Counted from the stretch's first letter, positions 9,105 through 18,562 are shown. The stretch: 64,000 nucleotides of DNA from SAR92 clade bacterium H455 (GCA_024802545.1 CP103416.1:1054001-1118000); one strand, 5' to 3'. Notes: generated from the letters alone by a model not told the origin. A program made the numbers and translations.

Positions 9105-9138
9105 GGAGATCTCTCACATGCGTTCGAGATGACAGTGG
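9105..9138. repeat. dispersed repeat, arm B
   Basis: The 34 bases begin GGAGATCTCTCACATGCG and end TTCGAGATGACAGTGG. The same sequence, in the same orientation, occurs at 20114-20147. It lies in the gap between the EamA and SIMPL genes and belongs to a family that also includes the GTCATCCCGACAG copies nearby. Confidence 0.85.
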
Positions 9139-9215
9139 GTTGGTCTGAGATGGCCGTGGGGGTGGTTTGAGATGGCAGGGTTCAATAAAACTGCCATCCC
9201 TCAGAGCCTCTAACA

Positions 9216-9274
9216 TGTCATCCCGCCATCCTTCACTTGTGTCATCCCGACAGAGCAAAGCGACGAGGGATCTC
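9216..9274. repeat. dispersed repeat, arm A copies
   Basis: Two copies start with TGTCATCCCG or GTCATCCCGA, at 9216 and 9241. The second runs through ACAGAGCAAAGCGACGAGGG to GATCTC at 9274. A near-identical arm is found at 20081-20115. The region 8968-9331 has no credible gene; open frames here are read-throughs of the repeat. Confidence 0.85.
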
Positions 9275-9331
9275 AATCAGCTGGCAGAGGGCCAGTTGGC
9301 TTCGCTAACAAATAGCGGAGACTCTTACCGG

Positions 9332-10129
9332 CTATTGGGTTTTATCAGTAACAGTACTAAAGTCGACAAATATCTCGGCGGTATAAACGATCTCATCAAA
9401 GGACGATTCGACGCTCCTTGGGGCCACTGATTGGGCAAAGTCTGCAGCGCTGTCTTTATAACTGCGGCTACGCTTTGACGCGGTAACCACAACCTCTTCA
9501 AGCATCTGCGCTCCCTGAGTGCCTTTCACCCAGAGCCGATTATCTCTAAAACTCACCGGGGTCAGTTTAACCCCCAGTGAGGATTCATAGAGCGCTTTTT
9601 GCTTCATCACTTTTTCCAGAGCAAGCTGTTTGACTTTACTTTTATAAGCGTCTTTTTTGGAGTGCTCAAAGGTGATATCCGACAGTTCTATTTCCTCTTC
9701 ACTGTCGGCGACGCCGGCGATGGTATTAAGCTGAGACTCTTCAGTAATAGTCACCGCCATGCGGTTAACAACTTTGTAGCTATCGGGCTTTTTGCCAAAC
9801 CAGCCATATTGCGGTGAAGTGGAAAACGTCGAGCTCTTGATATATTCGGGATTGATGCCGGCGGAGACTAACTGCTGGCTGATGGATTCTCGCAGGGCAA
9901 TGTTATTGGAGATCGATACCGAAAGCAGCTTATCTTCGCTGGTGATCAGCAGACTAATAATAGCTCTGTCAGAGTAGGCTTTCTCTTCCGCTTCAGCGCT
10001 GAGGGTGACAATTTTGTCATTGGGGTGCAGGAAATGGCGCAGTTCGTTGGGACTGCCTTTGAGCTCTGGCTGGGCAAAGGCATTTAGGTGTAGGCTGCAA
10101 AATAGTAGACAGGTGGTTAATCGGATCAT
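9332..10129 (-). CDS. periplasmic SIMPL domain (DUF541) protein
   Basis: A 265-residue exported protein. It begins with a signal peptide 'MIRLTTCLLFCSLHLNAFAQ' and continues with the SIMPL/DUF541 fold, visible in 'IVTLSAEAEEKAYSDRAIISLLITSED' and 'YKVVNRMAVTITEESQLNTIAGVADSE'. E. coli YggE is a relative linked to oxidative stress, though its biochemistry is unclear. The frame opens at 10159, but ATG 10129 places the signal peptide at the N-terminus. Two further strands late in the protein ('MLEEVVVTASKRSRSYKDSAADFA') replace the usual end. Confidence 0.85.
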   Translation of the reverse strand: MIRLTTCLLFCSLHLNAFAQPELKGSPNELRHFLHPNDKIVTLSAEAEEKAYSDRAIISLLITSEDKLLSVSISNNIALRESISQQLVSAGINPEYIKSSTFSTSPQYGWFGKKPDSYKVVNRMAVTITEESQLNTIAGVADSEEEIELSDITFEHSKKDAYKSKVKQLALEKVMKQKALYESSLGVKLTPVSFRDNRLWVKGTQGAQMLEEVVVTASKRSRSYKDSAADFAQSVAPRSVESSFDEIVYTAEIFVDFSTVTDKTQ

Positions 10130-10256
10130 AGTGGTCTCTTCGGGTTGGTCTGTGACCATATAAAAATAGACCCTAGTGGCTGTTGCTGCCTACAATGGTG
10201 TCATTAAAAACCTGATACTAGACAGCTGACAAAAAACCGAGAGTAGGGCGTTACCC

Positions 10257-11072
10257 ATGATCGAGATCACCGCCAGAGAAAAAATCTACCGCGTTATTTT
10301 TGGCACCGACACCGCGGCCGGACAGCGCTTCGATATTCTGCTGATCTATATGATCCTGCTTAGTGTGCTGGCGGTTATTGTCGATTCGATTAGCACAGTC
10401 CATGATCAGTACGGTGTTTTGATCTTTCGTCTCGAGTGGATATTTACCGGTCTGTTCTCCATCGAGTATTTGCTGCGTATTTATTCCTCCCCTAAGCGTA
10501 TGAGTTATATTTTCAGCTTCTACGGTCTTGTCGATCTGCTCTCTATAGTGCCCACCTATCTTGCACTGTTTGTACCGGGCGCCAGTTACTGGCTGATATT
10601 GCGCCTGCTGCGTGTACTGCGCGTCTTTCGGGTGCTGAAACTGGTGCGCTATCTATCCGAAGCGAATATTTTATTGCGCTCCATGTACGCTTCTCGGCGC
10701 AAGGTATTGGTGTTTTTCACCGTGGTGATGGTGCTCAGTGTGATCTTTGGCAGCCTGATGTTCTTGGTGGAAGGGCCTGAAAATGGCTTTACCAGTATTC
10801 CCCGGAGTATCTATTGGACCATAGTCACCATTACCACCGTGGGCTATGGGGATATTGCGCCCCAGACTGTGCTCGGGCAGATTATTGCGACCATGGCGAT
10901 GCTGACGGGTTATTCGATTATTGCTATTCCAACCGGTATTTTCACGGCTGAGATCGCCCGTGAGATCAACACTGTCAGTAGCAATACGCGCTGCAATATT
11001 TGTGAGCGCAGTGGCCATCATCCGGATGCCGAGTACTGTTATCACTGTGGTATTGAGTTGTCGAAAACCTGA
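10257..11072 (+). CDS. voltage-gated potassium channel with C-terminal zinc ribbon
   Basis: A 271-residue six-helix ion channel. S4 is marked by regularly spaced arginines in 'LRLLRVLRVFRVLKLVRYL' and the selectivity filter is TVGYGD, so potassium is expected. After S6 the chain ends in 'CNICERSGHHPDAEYCYHCG', two C-x2-C pairs that look like a zinc ribbon and could sense metal or redox state. That ending is found in related proteobacterial channels. It is divergent from the SIMPL gene, with about 100 bases between them for both promoters. Confidence 0.92.
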   Translation: MIEITAREKIYRVIFGTDTAAGQRFDILLIYMILLSVLAVIVDSISTVHDQYGVLIFRLEWIFTGLFSIEYLLRIYSSPKRMSYIFSFYGLVDLLSIVPTYLALFVPGASYWLILRLLRVLRVFRVLKLVRYLSEANILLRSMYASRRKVLVFFTVVMVLSVIFGSLMFLVEGPENGFTSIPRSIYWTIVTITTVGYGDIAPQTVLGQIIATMAMLTGYSIIAIPTGIFTAEIAREINTVSSNTRCNICERSGHHPDAEYCYHCGIELSKT

Positions 11073-11102
11073 ACCAGAGATTCAGATATTAGCCCCTCAC
11101 TG

Positions 11103-12659
11103 TTAGCGCGTAGACTGCTGCTCTGAAGCGATGCGATAACTCAGCGCCTCTTGATAGTCTTCACTAATCACCTGCTCCCTGCCTGCCAGATCGGCAATAC
11201 TCCGCGCCACTCTCAACACCCGATAAAAGCCTCTGGTCGAAAGCCCAAAACGGGTAATCGCATGGTCCATCAAATGACGCTGTTCGCTGCTCAGTGGACA
11301 GATGGTTTTCAACTCTTCACTACTCAGTTGGCTATTGGTTTTGCCCTGTCTCGTTAACTGCCGCTCGCGTGCGACGCAGATCCGTTGCTGAATCTGCTGG
11401 TCGCTTTCTCCTTTGGCTTGGTCTTTATTACCTACCCGCTGATTATTTAATAGCTGATGATTCTCGATGGGGGTGACCTGCACCTGCAGATCGATGCGGT
11501 CTAATAGTGGCCCGGAAATCTTGCCGCGATAGCGATTGATTTGATCCGGGGTGCAGCGACAGCGGGGGCTACCGAGATAGCCGCAGGGGCAGGGGTTCAT
11601 GGCGGCAATCAGTTGAAAGTTGGCGGGATAACAGACTTGCGCGGCGACCCGGGAGATATTGATCTCGCCAGATTCCATGGGTTCGCGCAGTACTTCTAAT
11701 ACGCTGCGGGAAAACTCTGGCAGCTCATCGAGAAATAGCACGCCCTGATGGGCGAGGGAGATTTCCCCTGGCCTGGGGCTGCTGCCTCCCCCCACCAGTG
11801 CTGCGGAGGATGCGGTGTGATGGGGTGCGCGAAAGGGTCTTGCCCAGATCGGCTGGCGCAAGCCTTTGCCGGCCACGGAATAGATAGAGGCGACTTCTAG
11901 TGCTTGCTGATTATTCAGTGGTGGCAGTATGCCGGGCAAGCGACTGGCTAGCATGGTTTTTCCGGTGCCTGGTGGGCCGTAAAACAACAGGTTGTGGCCG
12001 CCGCTGGCGGAGATCTCTAGGGCGCGCTTGGCATGGTGTTGGCCGATGACCTGGTTGAGCTGGCTCTGATTATCACTTTCTCTGCTGTTGTTTTGGTTTG
12101 CAGATTTTATCGACTTTACCTGCGAACTGTCCCACAGCGACAACTCTGTCTGTTTCAACAAATGCCCGGAGATATCTAATAGATGTGTGCATGGGAGGAT
12201 TTCGAGTCCGTCGACTAGTGCGGCTTCCTCGGCATTGTGGCGGCTGATAATTAATTGCTTGCCCTGATGCAGGCAGCCAAGGGCAGCGGGCAATACGGCA
12301 TCGACACCGCGGGTGTCGCCAGAGAGGGCCAGTTCGCCGATAAATTCATATTGGTCGAGCTGGTCTCTGGGTACCTGTCCCGAGGCTGCAAGAATCGCTA
12401 CGGCGATGGCGAGATCGAAACGACTACCTTCTTTAGGAAGCTCGGCGGGGGCTAGATTGACGGTGATGCGCCGTGCAGGAAAATCGAAATGGGAGTTGAG
12501 AATGGCGCTGCGGACTCGGTCTTTGCTCTCTTTAACCGCGGTCTCTGGCAGACCGACCATATGAAAACTCGGCAGGCCATTGGATAGATGCACCTCTACT
12601 GAAACCAGTGGTGCATTGATGCCCAGCTTCGCCCTGGTGTTGACCACCGCAAGTGACAT
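11103..12659 (-). CDS. comM: YifB/ComM Mg-chelatase-like AAA+ ATPase
   Basis: A 518-residue protein. An N-terminal ribosomal S5/LonC-like domain ('FHMVGLPETAVKESKDRVRSA') is followed by an AAA+ ATPase of the Mg-chelatase class with Walker A GPPGTGKTML and Walker B LFLDELPEF. The C-terminal lid domain contains 'RGFYRVLRVARSIADLAG'. ComM drives branch migration during natural transformation in Vibrio and Haemophilus. The family is widespread, including in species not known to be competent. It follows ubiK on the same strand. Confidence 0.93.
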   Translation of the reverse strand: MSLAVVNTRAKLGINAPLVSVEVHLSNGLPSFHMVGLPETAVKESKDRVRSAILNSHFDFPARRITVNLAPAELPKEGSRFDLAIAVAILAASGQVPRDQLDQYEFIGELALSGDTRGVDAVLPAALGCLHQGKQLIISRHNAEEAALVDGLEILPCTHLLDISGHLLKQTELSLWDSSQVKSIKSANQNNSRESDNQSQLNQVIGQHHAKRALEISASGGHNLLFYGPPGTGKTMLASRLPGILPPLNNQQALEVASIYSVAGKGLRQPIWARPFRAPHHTASSAALVGGGSSPRPGEISLAHQGVLFLDELPEFSRSVLEVLREPMESGEINISRVAAQVCYPANFQLIAAMNPCPCGYLGSPRCRCTPDQINRYRGKISGPLLDRIDLQVQVTPIENHQLLNNQRVGNKDQAKGESDQQIQQRICVARERQLTRQGKTNSQLSSEELKTICPLSSEQRHLMDHAITRFGLSTRGFYRVLRVARSIADLAGREQVISEDYQEALSYRIASEQQSTR

Positions 12660-12685
12660 TGCATTCCTCCCTGTATGTCTATCGA

Positions 12686-12711
12686 GAACAACCCCTCAGT
12701 CCGGTGAGGGG
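12686..12711 (-). terminator. hairpin between ubiK and comM
   Basis: Minus-strand stem CCCCTCA (12705-12711) pairs with TGAGGGG (12692-12698) around a 6-base loop and is followed by TTGTT. The T-tract is weak, so it may reduce rather than stop read-through from ubiK into comM. Confidence 0.4.
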
Positions 12712-12726
12712 ATCTACCTATATAGA

Positions 12727-12999
12727 TTATTTATCGTTTTTCTCAGATCTGAGCTGGTGGATACTGTCTTCAAGGCCACTGATCTGTGTTTCTAATGCGT
12801 CGAGCTTTTCTCTGGAGCGCTGCAGAACCGCTTGCTGAATATCAAACTCTTCCCGGGTTACCAGGTCCATTTTTTTTAAGGCCTTGGTCATGGCCGAGCG
12901 AACCTGCATTTGCATCTCTTCACCGAGTGCTTGGGCGCCCGGTATAAAGGCTTGATTAAACTGATTGATAAATTGATTAACGATATTGTCTTGATTCAT
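12727..12999 (-). CDS. ubiK: UbiK family ubiquinone biosynthesis accessory factor
   Basis: A 90-residue protein of the BMFP family. The N-terminal amphipathic part ('NIVNQFINQFNQAFIPGAQALGEEMQMQVRSAM') is followed by a C-terminal coiled coil ('VLQRSREKLDALETQISGLEDSIHQL'). UbiK helps the aerobic ubiquinone-synthesis complex in Proteobacteria. ATG 12999 has AGAGGGA upstream and matches family length; a longer frame to 13056 is unlikely. In Pseudomonas relatives it is also next to comM and near glnK-amtB, which fits here. Confidence 0.88.
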   Translation of the reverse strand: MNQDNIVNQFINQFNQAFIPGAQALGEEMQMQVRSAMTKALKKMDLVTREEFDIQQAVLQRSREKLDALETQISGLEDSIHQLRSEKNDK

Positions 13000-13109
13000 T
13001 GGGTGGTCCCTCTTTAAGACTCTGGCAACAATCTGCAGTCTAGCAAATTGCACCAAGATACCCCACGCATTTACTGCAGATGTGACCTGTCACTCCAATG
13101 ATCTATGGC

Positions 13110-13126
13110 TTGTCCAGTTTGGTGCG
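13110..13126 (+). promoter_or_regulatory. possible second, weak NtrC site
   Basis: TTGTCCAGTTTGGTGCG keeps the GGTGC half of the NtrC consensus but little of the other half. It is 43 bases (about four helical turns) upstream of the strong site, a placement that would allow cooperative binding. Confidence 0.3.
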
Positions 13127-13152
13127 CCACTGGCTTCGGGCAGTTTTGGCTG

Positions 13153-13169
13153 TGCACCATATTGGTACA
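13153..13169 (+). promoter_or_regulatory. NtrC binding site
   Basis: TGCACCATATTGGTACA matches the NtrC consensus TGCACC-N5-GGTGCA in all but one position. Its centre is about 85 bases before the expected transcription start of the sigma-54 promoter, a normal enhancer distance. Confidence 0.8.
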
Positions 13170-13220
13170 TTTGACTGCTATTTAATTATAAATTGATCGA
13201 AAAGACGGCTAAATAATTGT

Positions 13221-13236
13221 TGGCACGCTAAATGCA
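13221..13236 (+). promoter_or_regulatory. sigma-54 promoter of the porin-glnK-amtB operon
   Basis: TGGCACGCTAAATGCA has GG and GC of the -24/-12 elements exactly 12 bases apart, as in the consensus TGGCAC-N5-TTGCA. With the NtrC site upstream it predicts induction under nitrogen limitation. Confidence 0.85.
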
Positions 13237-13321
13237 TTGTCCTAGTCGAAGCATCAAAAAACTTAATGTTAAGAACGTTTCAAAACATATTTTAAAATTT
13301 TATATCTTGGGAGATATATCG

Positions 13322-13969
13322 ATGAAAGCTTTAAAAACTGCAATTTTCGCTGCAACTATGATGTCTGGTGCCACCGCAATGGCTGCTGAAGTGTCTGGCA
13401 ACGTAGCAATTGGTTCTGATTACTTTTTCCGCGGTATTGATCAAGCCGGCGGCGAAGCGCTGTCTGGTGGATTCGATGTTGGGTTTGAGAATGGCTTCTA
13501 TGTAGGAACTTGGGCTTCAAGTATCGATTTCAGTGGCGGTTTAGAACTTGATTACTATGCTGGTTACGGTGGTTCTATCTCTGAAGACGTTAGCTACGAC
13601 ATTGGTTACCTGTACTACGGCTACCCACAGGGTCCAACAACTGAAGAGTTCGAAGAAGTTTACGCCAGCGTTTCAGCAGGTGATGCAACTCTAGGTTTTG
13701 CTTACTCAGATGATTACTACGCTTCAACTGGACATTCTACATATGTTTATTTTGATTATGGCGTGGCTCTCAGCGAAGCATTTAGCCTGGGTTTACATGT
13801 CGGCACCATGACTGCTTCCGATCCTGCCAACGAAGCTGATGACTACTCTATCTCTCTGAGCACTGAAGCTGCCGGTCTTGGTTTTGACCTTAGCTGGATT
13901 GACTCTTCTGAGAAGGGCGGACTGTTTGCCGACAACGAATTTGTATTGACTGTTTCTAAGTCTCTGTAA
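13322..13969 (+). CDS. TorF-family putative outer-membrane porin
   Basis: A 215-residue exported beta-barrel protein. The signal peptide 'MKALKTAIFAATMMSGATAMAA' is followed by alternating aromatic/hydrophobic strands such as 'VSGNVAIGSDYFFRGIDQAG' and 'LELDYYAGYGGSISEDVS', ending in 'EFVLTVSKSL'. These match the TIGR02001/TorF group. ATG 13322 with GGGAG upstream is used rather than the frame start at 13232, which would lie on top of the promoter. It is the first gene behind the sigma-54 promoter, so a role in nitrogen-compound uptake across the outer membrane is inferred. Confidence 0.85.
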   Translation: MKALKTAIFAATMMSGATAMAAEVSGNVAIGSDYFFRGIDQAGGEALSGGFDVGFENGFYVGTWASSIDFSGGLELDYYAGYGGSISEDVSYDIGYLYYGYPQGPTTEEFEEVYASVSAGDATLGFAYSDDYYASTGHSTYVYFDYGVALSEAFSLGLHVGTMTASDPANEADDYSISLSTEAAGLGFDLSWIDSSEKGGLFADNEFVLTVSKSL

Positions 13970-13976
13970 TTTTTAA

Positions 13977-14372
<396 letters not shown>

Positions 14373-14386
14373 CAAGAGGCGTTAAA

Positions 14387-15640
14387 ATGAATTCCGATAT
14401 TATTGAAATCAAATATGCACTGGACACCTTCTATTTCTTGATGTCTGGTGTATTAGTAATGTGGATGGCCGCTGGCTTCTCCATGCTCGAAGCCGGTCTG
14501 GTTCGCTCTAAAAACACCACTGAAATTCTGACCAAAAACGTGGCGCTGTTTTCCATCTCATGCTGCATGTACATGGTAATGGGCTACGCCATTATGTACG
14601 GCGGCAGTGCAGGCGGTTTTCTTCCCGACGTTTGGTTTGGCAACATTATTGGTAATGCGTCAACTGAAGAAGTTTTGGCTAGCGGTGGTGATACTTACTA
14701 CTCAGGCGCATCTGACTTTTTCTTCCAGGTGGTATTCGTTGCTACGGCTATGTCGATTGTCTCAGGTGCAGTTGCTGAGCGCATGAAGCTGTGGGCATTT
14801 CTTGCCTTTGCTGTTGTGATGACTGGCTTTATCTATCCTATCCAGGGTATGTGGAAGTGGGGCGGCGGTTTCTTAGACGTTGCTGGTTTCCAAGATTTCG
14901 CAGGTTCTGGTGTTGTTCACCTCTGTGGTGCTACTGCTGCTCTGGCTGGTGTATTGTTGCTTGGCGCTCGTAAAGGCAAGTATTCAGCTGAGGGCAAAGT
15001 TAACGCGATTCCTGGCGCCAACATGCCTCTCGCGGCTATAGGCATGTTCATCCTGTGGATGGGCTGGTTCGGTTTCAACGGCGGTTCTCAGTTGATCGTG
15101 TCGAATATTACTGACGCCAACGCAGTATCTGACATCTTTGTTAACACTAATGCTGCTGCCGCTGGTGGTCTTATCGCTGCTCTGGTTCTGGCTCAGTTGC
15201 TCTACGGAAAAGCTGATCTGACTATGGCGGTTAACGGTGCTCTGGCTGGTCTGGTATCTATTACTGCTGAGCCTCTGGCTTGGACTGGCGGAGCTGCAAC
15301 GCTTGTCGGTGCTGTTGGTGGTGTGATTGTTGTCTTCTCTGTGAAGCTTATGGATTCCATCAAGATTGACGATCCCGTCGGCGCCATCTCTGTACACGGT
15401 GTTGTGGGTATCTGGGGTCTGTTAGCAGTTTGTTTCTCTGCCAACGACAGTGCAACTCTGGTCGGTCAGTTGACTGGTATTGTTGTGATCTTCGCCTGGA
15501 CTTTTGTTACTAGCTTTATCGTTTGGTCAATATTGAAAGCGGTAATGGGTATTCGTATCAGTCAAGAGCAAGAGTTTGAAGGCTGTGATATCGCTGAGTG
15601 CGGTATTGAGGCTTACCCTGAATTCTCTTCAGGAAAGTAG
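14387..15640 (+). CDS. amtB: ammonium transporter AmtB
   Basis: A 417-residue inner-membrane channel with about 11 helices. The twin histidines of the pore can be seen in 'VHLCGATAALAG' and 'VHGVVGIWGLLA'. 'MWAAGFSMLEAG' and 'GGFLDVAGFQDFAGSGVVH' are typical family stretches. It lacks a long N-terminal signal, like other short Amt proteins of gammaproteobacteria. It is the last gene of the NtrC/sigma-54 operon and is followed by a strong terminator. Confidence 0.96.
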   Translation: MNSDIIEIKYALDTFYFLMSGVLVMWMAAGFSMLEAGLVRSKNTTEILTKNVALFSISCCMYMVMGYAIMYGGSAGGFLPDVWFGNIIGNASTEEVLASGGDTYYSGASDFFFQVVFVATAMSIVSGAVAERMKLWAFLAFAVVMTGFIYPIQGMWKWGGGFLDVAGFQDFAGSGVVHLCGATAALAGVLLLGARKGKYSAEGKVNAIPGANMPLAAIGMFILWMGWFGFNGGSQLIVSNITDANAVSDIFVNTNAAAAGGLIAALVLAQLLYGKADLTMAVNGALAGLVSITAEPLAWTGGAATLVGAVGGVIVVFSVKLMDSIKIDDPVGAISVHGVVGIWGLLAVCFSANDSATLVGQLTGIVVIFAWTFVTSFIVWSILKAVMGIRISQEQEFEGCDIAECGIEAYPEFSSGK

Positions 15641-15678
15641 TTTTGCAGTTCCCCTCCCTTAGTTGTAGAAGTAGCTTT

Positions 15679-15707
15679 CCGGGGCCTTATGGCCCCGGAT
15701 TTTTTTT
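15679..15707 (+). terminator. Rho-independent terminator after amtB
   Basis: Perfect stem CCGGGGCC (15679-15686) and GGCCCCGG (15691-15698) with loop TTAT, followed by A and a run of eight T. This separates the porin-glnK-amtB operon from the second PII gene. Confidence 0.93.
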
Positions 15708-15757
15708 GCCTGAAATTTTTCCAACGAGATTGCTGGCAGCCAATAACTGGTTCATGA

Positions 15758-16192
<435 letters not shown>

Positions 16193-16221
16193 TCTGCGCT
16201 AACTATCCAGGCTAAATTTCA

Positions 16222-16257
16222 ACTAAGGCTTTCTGCTTCTAGAAAGTCTTAGTTGTT
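16222..16257 (+). terminator. terminator-like hairpin after the second PII gene
   Basis: A 13-bp stem with one G-T pair, 16222-16234 with 16241-16253, loop of six, followed by TGTTT. The T-run is short, so termination may be partial. Confidence 0.5.
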
Positions 16258-16355
16258 TCAGCCGCCAGCCTTTATGCCCTTCGCAGGGAACCTCTGTGGA
16301 GTATTTAATGCCAAGAAACCTTTTAGGAATCTCTCCATAACGCAAGGACGCACAA

Positions 16356-17120
16356 GTGCAAAATTCTTCGATCAAAGTTAAGCGCAATATCCTCAGTTTC
16401 ATAGCTATCTTGTTAGTCAGCCTCTGTTCAGCCCAGTGGACTATGGCCGCTAGCGAGAAAGAGATTCTCGGCAACCTTTCTGCAGTGCGTCCTGATCTTA
16501 AATTTGAGTTTGTCGGTGAATCTGTTCTGCCAGGCTTTTATGCAGTGCAGGTTGAAGGCGGTCCGCTGCTCTATGTCTCAGCCGATGGCGGTCATTTCTT
16601 TGATGGCAACCTCTACCAAATTACCCGCAAGCAATTTGTCGATGTTCGCGAGTTGGCTCTAAATGACACTCGACGGGATGTATTTGCTACCCGCGGCACT
16701 GACGATATGATTGTTTTTAAGCCTGCCGGGCAGACTAAAGCGATTATTAATGTGTTTACTGATGTCGATTGCGGCTACTGCCGCAAACTGCACAATGAAG
16801 TCCCTCAGTTAAATGCTATGGGTATCGAAGTGCGCTATTTGGCTTTTCCTAGAGCCGGTTTAAATTCTGATTCATACGATAAAATTGCCACCGCCTGGTG
16901 TTCAGACACCCCCAATGAAACCTTAACGGCAATCAAGAATGGCAAACGCACCAGCACCTCGGTCTGCGAAGACAATCCGGTCGCTGACCACTATAGTCTT
17001 GGTGGTTCTCTGGGTGTGACCGGCACGCCGGCCATTATTCTGATGGATGGCACCCTGATTCCAGGCTATAAACCAGCCGCTGAACTTGCCGAGTTCCTTG
17101 GGGTAAGCGCAATCAACTGA
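16356..17120 (+). CDS. dsbC: periplasmic disulfide isomerase DsbC
   Basis: A 254-residue exported protein. After a signal peptide (to about residue 31, 'CSAQWTMAAS') comes the N-terminal dimerisation domain ('LSAVRPDLKFEFVGESVLPGFYAVQVEG') and a thioredoxin domain with the active site CGYC in 'DVDCGYCRKLH'. The cis-Pro is in GTPAI. Two further Cys in the thioredoxin domain form the structural disulfide known for DsbC. The start is GTG with AAGGA 7 bases upstream. The order dsbC-hom-thrC is conserved in Pseudomonas. Confidence 0.93.
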   Translation: MQNSSIKVKRNILSFIAILLVSLCSAQWTMAASEKEILGNLSAVRPDLKFEFVGESVLPGFYAVQVEGGPLLYVSADGGHFFDGNLYQITRKQFVDVRELALNDTRRDVFATRGTDDMIVFKPAGQTKAIINVFTDVDCGYCRKLHNEVPQLNAMGIEVRYLAFPRAGLNSDSYDKIATAWCSDTPNETLTAIKNGKRTSTSVCEDNPVADHYSLGGSLGVTGTPAIILMDGTLIPGYKPAAELAEFLGVSAIN

Positions 17121-17170
17121 TTGGCAGCGGCCATATAGCTATAAAAAGCGCCCGCTTTAGCGAATATCAA

Positions 17171-17195
17171 CCGCCCTTGCATTGACAGAGGGCGG
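17171..17195 (+). other. stem-loop in the hom leader
   Basis: CCGCCCT (17171-17177) pairs with AGGGCGG (17189-17195) around an 11-base loop. It is not followed by a T-run, so it is not a classical terminator. No Thr-rich leader peptide was found beside it. Confidence 0.35.
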
Positions 17196-17253
17196 CCTGC
17201 CATCTACTGTTGTGCCCTCTGTTATTCACTCATTTTTAGTTCGGGGAAACACC

Positions 17254-18561
17254 TTGAAATCGGTAAAAATCGGTATCTGCGGTCTGGGCACAGTTGGCTC
17301 AGGCACACTCAATCTTCTTCAGCGCAACGCCCAATTAATTAACCCTCGAGCCAACTGCGAAATCGCCGTTACTCAGGTGGGTGCGCGTCGTGATAACCCA
17401 AACTGTGATACTTCAGCTGTAGAGGTTGCTCGAGATATTTTTGATGTCGCGAAAAACCCCGATATCGATATAGTCGTTGAACTGATTGGCGGCACCACCG
17501 TTGCACGAGACTTGGTTATGACTGCTTTGGATAATGGCAAGCATGTGGTCACCGCCAACAAGGCATTGATCGCCGAGCATGGCATGGACATTTTCGCCCA
17601 CGCCGAGAAGTGTAATCTGATCGTTGCTTATGAAGCCGCAGTAGCCGGTGGCATTCCCATTATTAAAGGTTTGCGTGAAGGCCTGGCGGGCAACCGCATC
17701 AACTGGATGGCTGGCATTATTAACGGCACCACTAACTTTATTCTCTCTGAGATGGACAGCAAAGGTCGTGAGTTCTCCGACGTGCTCAGCGAAGCTCAGG
17801 AAAAGGGCTACGCCGAAGCCGATCCCACCTTTGATGTGGAAGGCATAGATGCCGCCCACAAGCTTGTTATTATGGCGTCGCTGGCCTTCGCTATCCCCCT
17901 CGACAGCAGCAAGGTGTTCACCGACGGTATCACCAAGCTAGATCCTCAGGACGTGGCCAACGCCCGAGAGTTGGGCTATGTGGTCAAGCATCTGGGTATA
18001 GCCCGCCAGACCGAGAGTGGCGTTGAACTGCGCGTCCACCCAACCCTAGTGCCGAAAAACTGCCTGATTGCCGGTGTCGATGATGTGCTTAACGCCGTGA
18101 TGGTCAATGCCGACGCAGTTGGCACTACCTTGTTTTATGGCCCGGGCGCTGGCGCCGCTCCCACTGCCTCATCAGTGGTAGCGGATATTATTGATGTAGC
18201 GCGAGTGATGAACAACGATCCACAGAGCTGGGTACCAGCTCTTGGTGTGCCCACCAGTGCGGTTACAGCGCGCGATATTTTAGACATCCAAGAGATTGAA
18301 ACCAGTTTCTATATGCGTTTTTCGGCGCTCGATCAGCCCGGCGTACTATCTACTGTTACCGGTATTATGGCTGGCGCAGGTATTAGTATCGAGGCAATTA
18401 ATCAGAAAGAGCAGCCCGCCACCGAAAAGTATGTGGACGTGATTATCCTGACCAATGTAACCCATGAAAAATCCTTGGATGCCGCGGTTGAGCAGATTGA
18501 ACAACTTGAAACAGTACGCGGACAGGTAAGCTTTATCCGCGTCGAACATTTGGATCAGTAA
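17254..18561 (+). CDS. hom: homoserine dehydrogenase
   Basis: A 435-residue NAD(P)-dependent enzyme that reduces aspartate semialdehyde to homoserine, the branch point to Thr and Met. The cofactor loop GLGTVGSGT is at residues 9-17. 'NKALIAEHG' and 'GIINGTTNFILSEM' are family motifs, and the C-terminal ACT domain begins at 'FYMRFSALDQPGVLSTVTGIM', so feedback control by threonine is likely. The start taken is TTG 17254 with GGGGAAA upstream; a frame start at 17182 (also TTG) has no useful site and would add non-conserved residues. One base separates it from thrC. Confidence 0.93.
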   Translation: MKSVKIGICGLGTVGSGTLNLLQRNAQLINPRANCEIAVTQVGARRDNPNCDTSAVEVARDIFDVAKNPDIDIVVELIGGTTVARDLVMTALDNGKHVVTANKALIAEHGMDIFAHAEKCNLIVAYEAAVAGGIPIIKGLREGLAGNRINWMAGIINGTTNFILSEMDSKGREFSDVLSEAQEKGYAEADPTFDVEGIDAAHKLVIMASLAFAIPLDSSKVFTDGITKLDPQDVANARELGYVVKHLGIARQTESGVELRVHPTLVPKNCLIAGVDDVLNAVMVNADAVGTTLFYGPGAGAAPTASSVVADIIDVARVMNNDPQSWVPALGVPTSAVTARDILDIQEIETSFYMRFSALDQPGVLSTVTGIMAGAGISIEAINQKEQPATEKYVDVIILTNVTHEKSLDAAVEQIEQLETVRGQVSFIRVEHLDQ

Positions 18562-18562
18562 A

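Larger units (their letters stand above)
13000..13321. other. regulatory gap between ubiK and the porin gene
   Basis: No gene is seen in these 322 bases. They hold the ubiK promoter on the minus strand and a nitrogen-control region on the plus strand, with an NtrC site at 13153-13169 and a sigma-54 promoter at 13221-13236. The leader from the predicted start near 13246 to the porin ATG is about 75 bases and AT-rich. Confidence 0.7.

Noticed and set aside
9079-9430. 65- and 87-residue frames in the gap
   Set aside because: They read through the dispersed repeats (translated 'CRDDTSEG', 'SSRTHVRD') and show no gene features.
13232-13321. Longer N-terminus of the porin gene
   Set aside because: It overlaps the sigma-54 promoter and would bury the signal peptide.
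17121-17253. Threonine attenuator before hom
   Set aside because: A stem-loop exists, but there is no Thr/Ile-rich leader peptide and no T-run.
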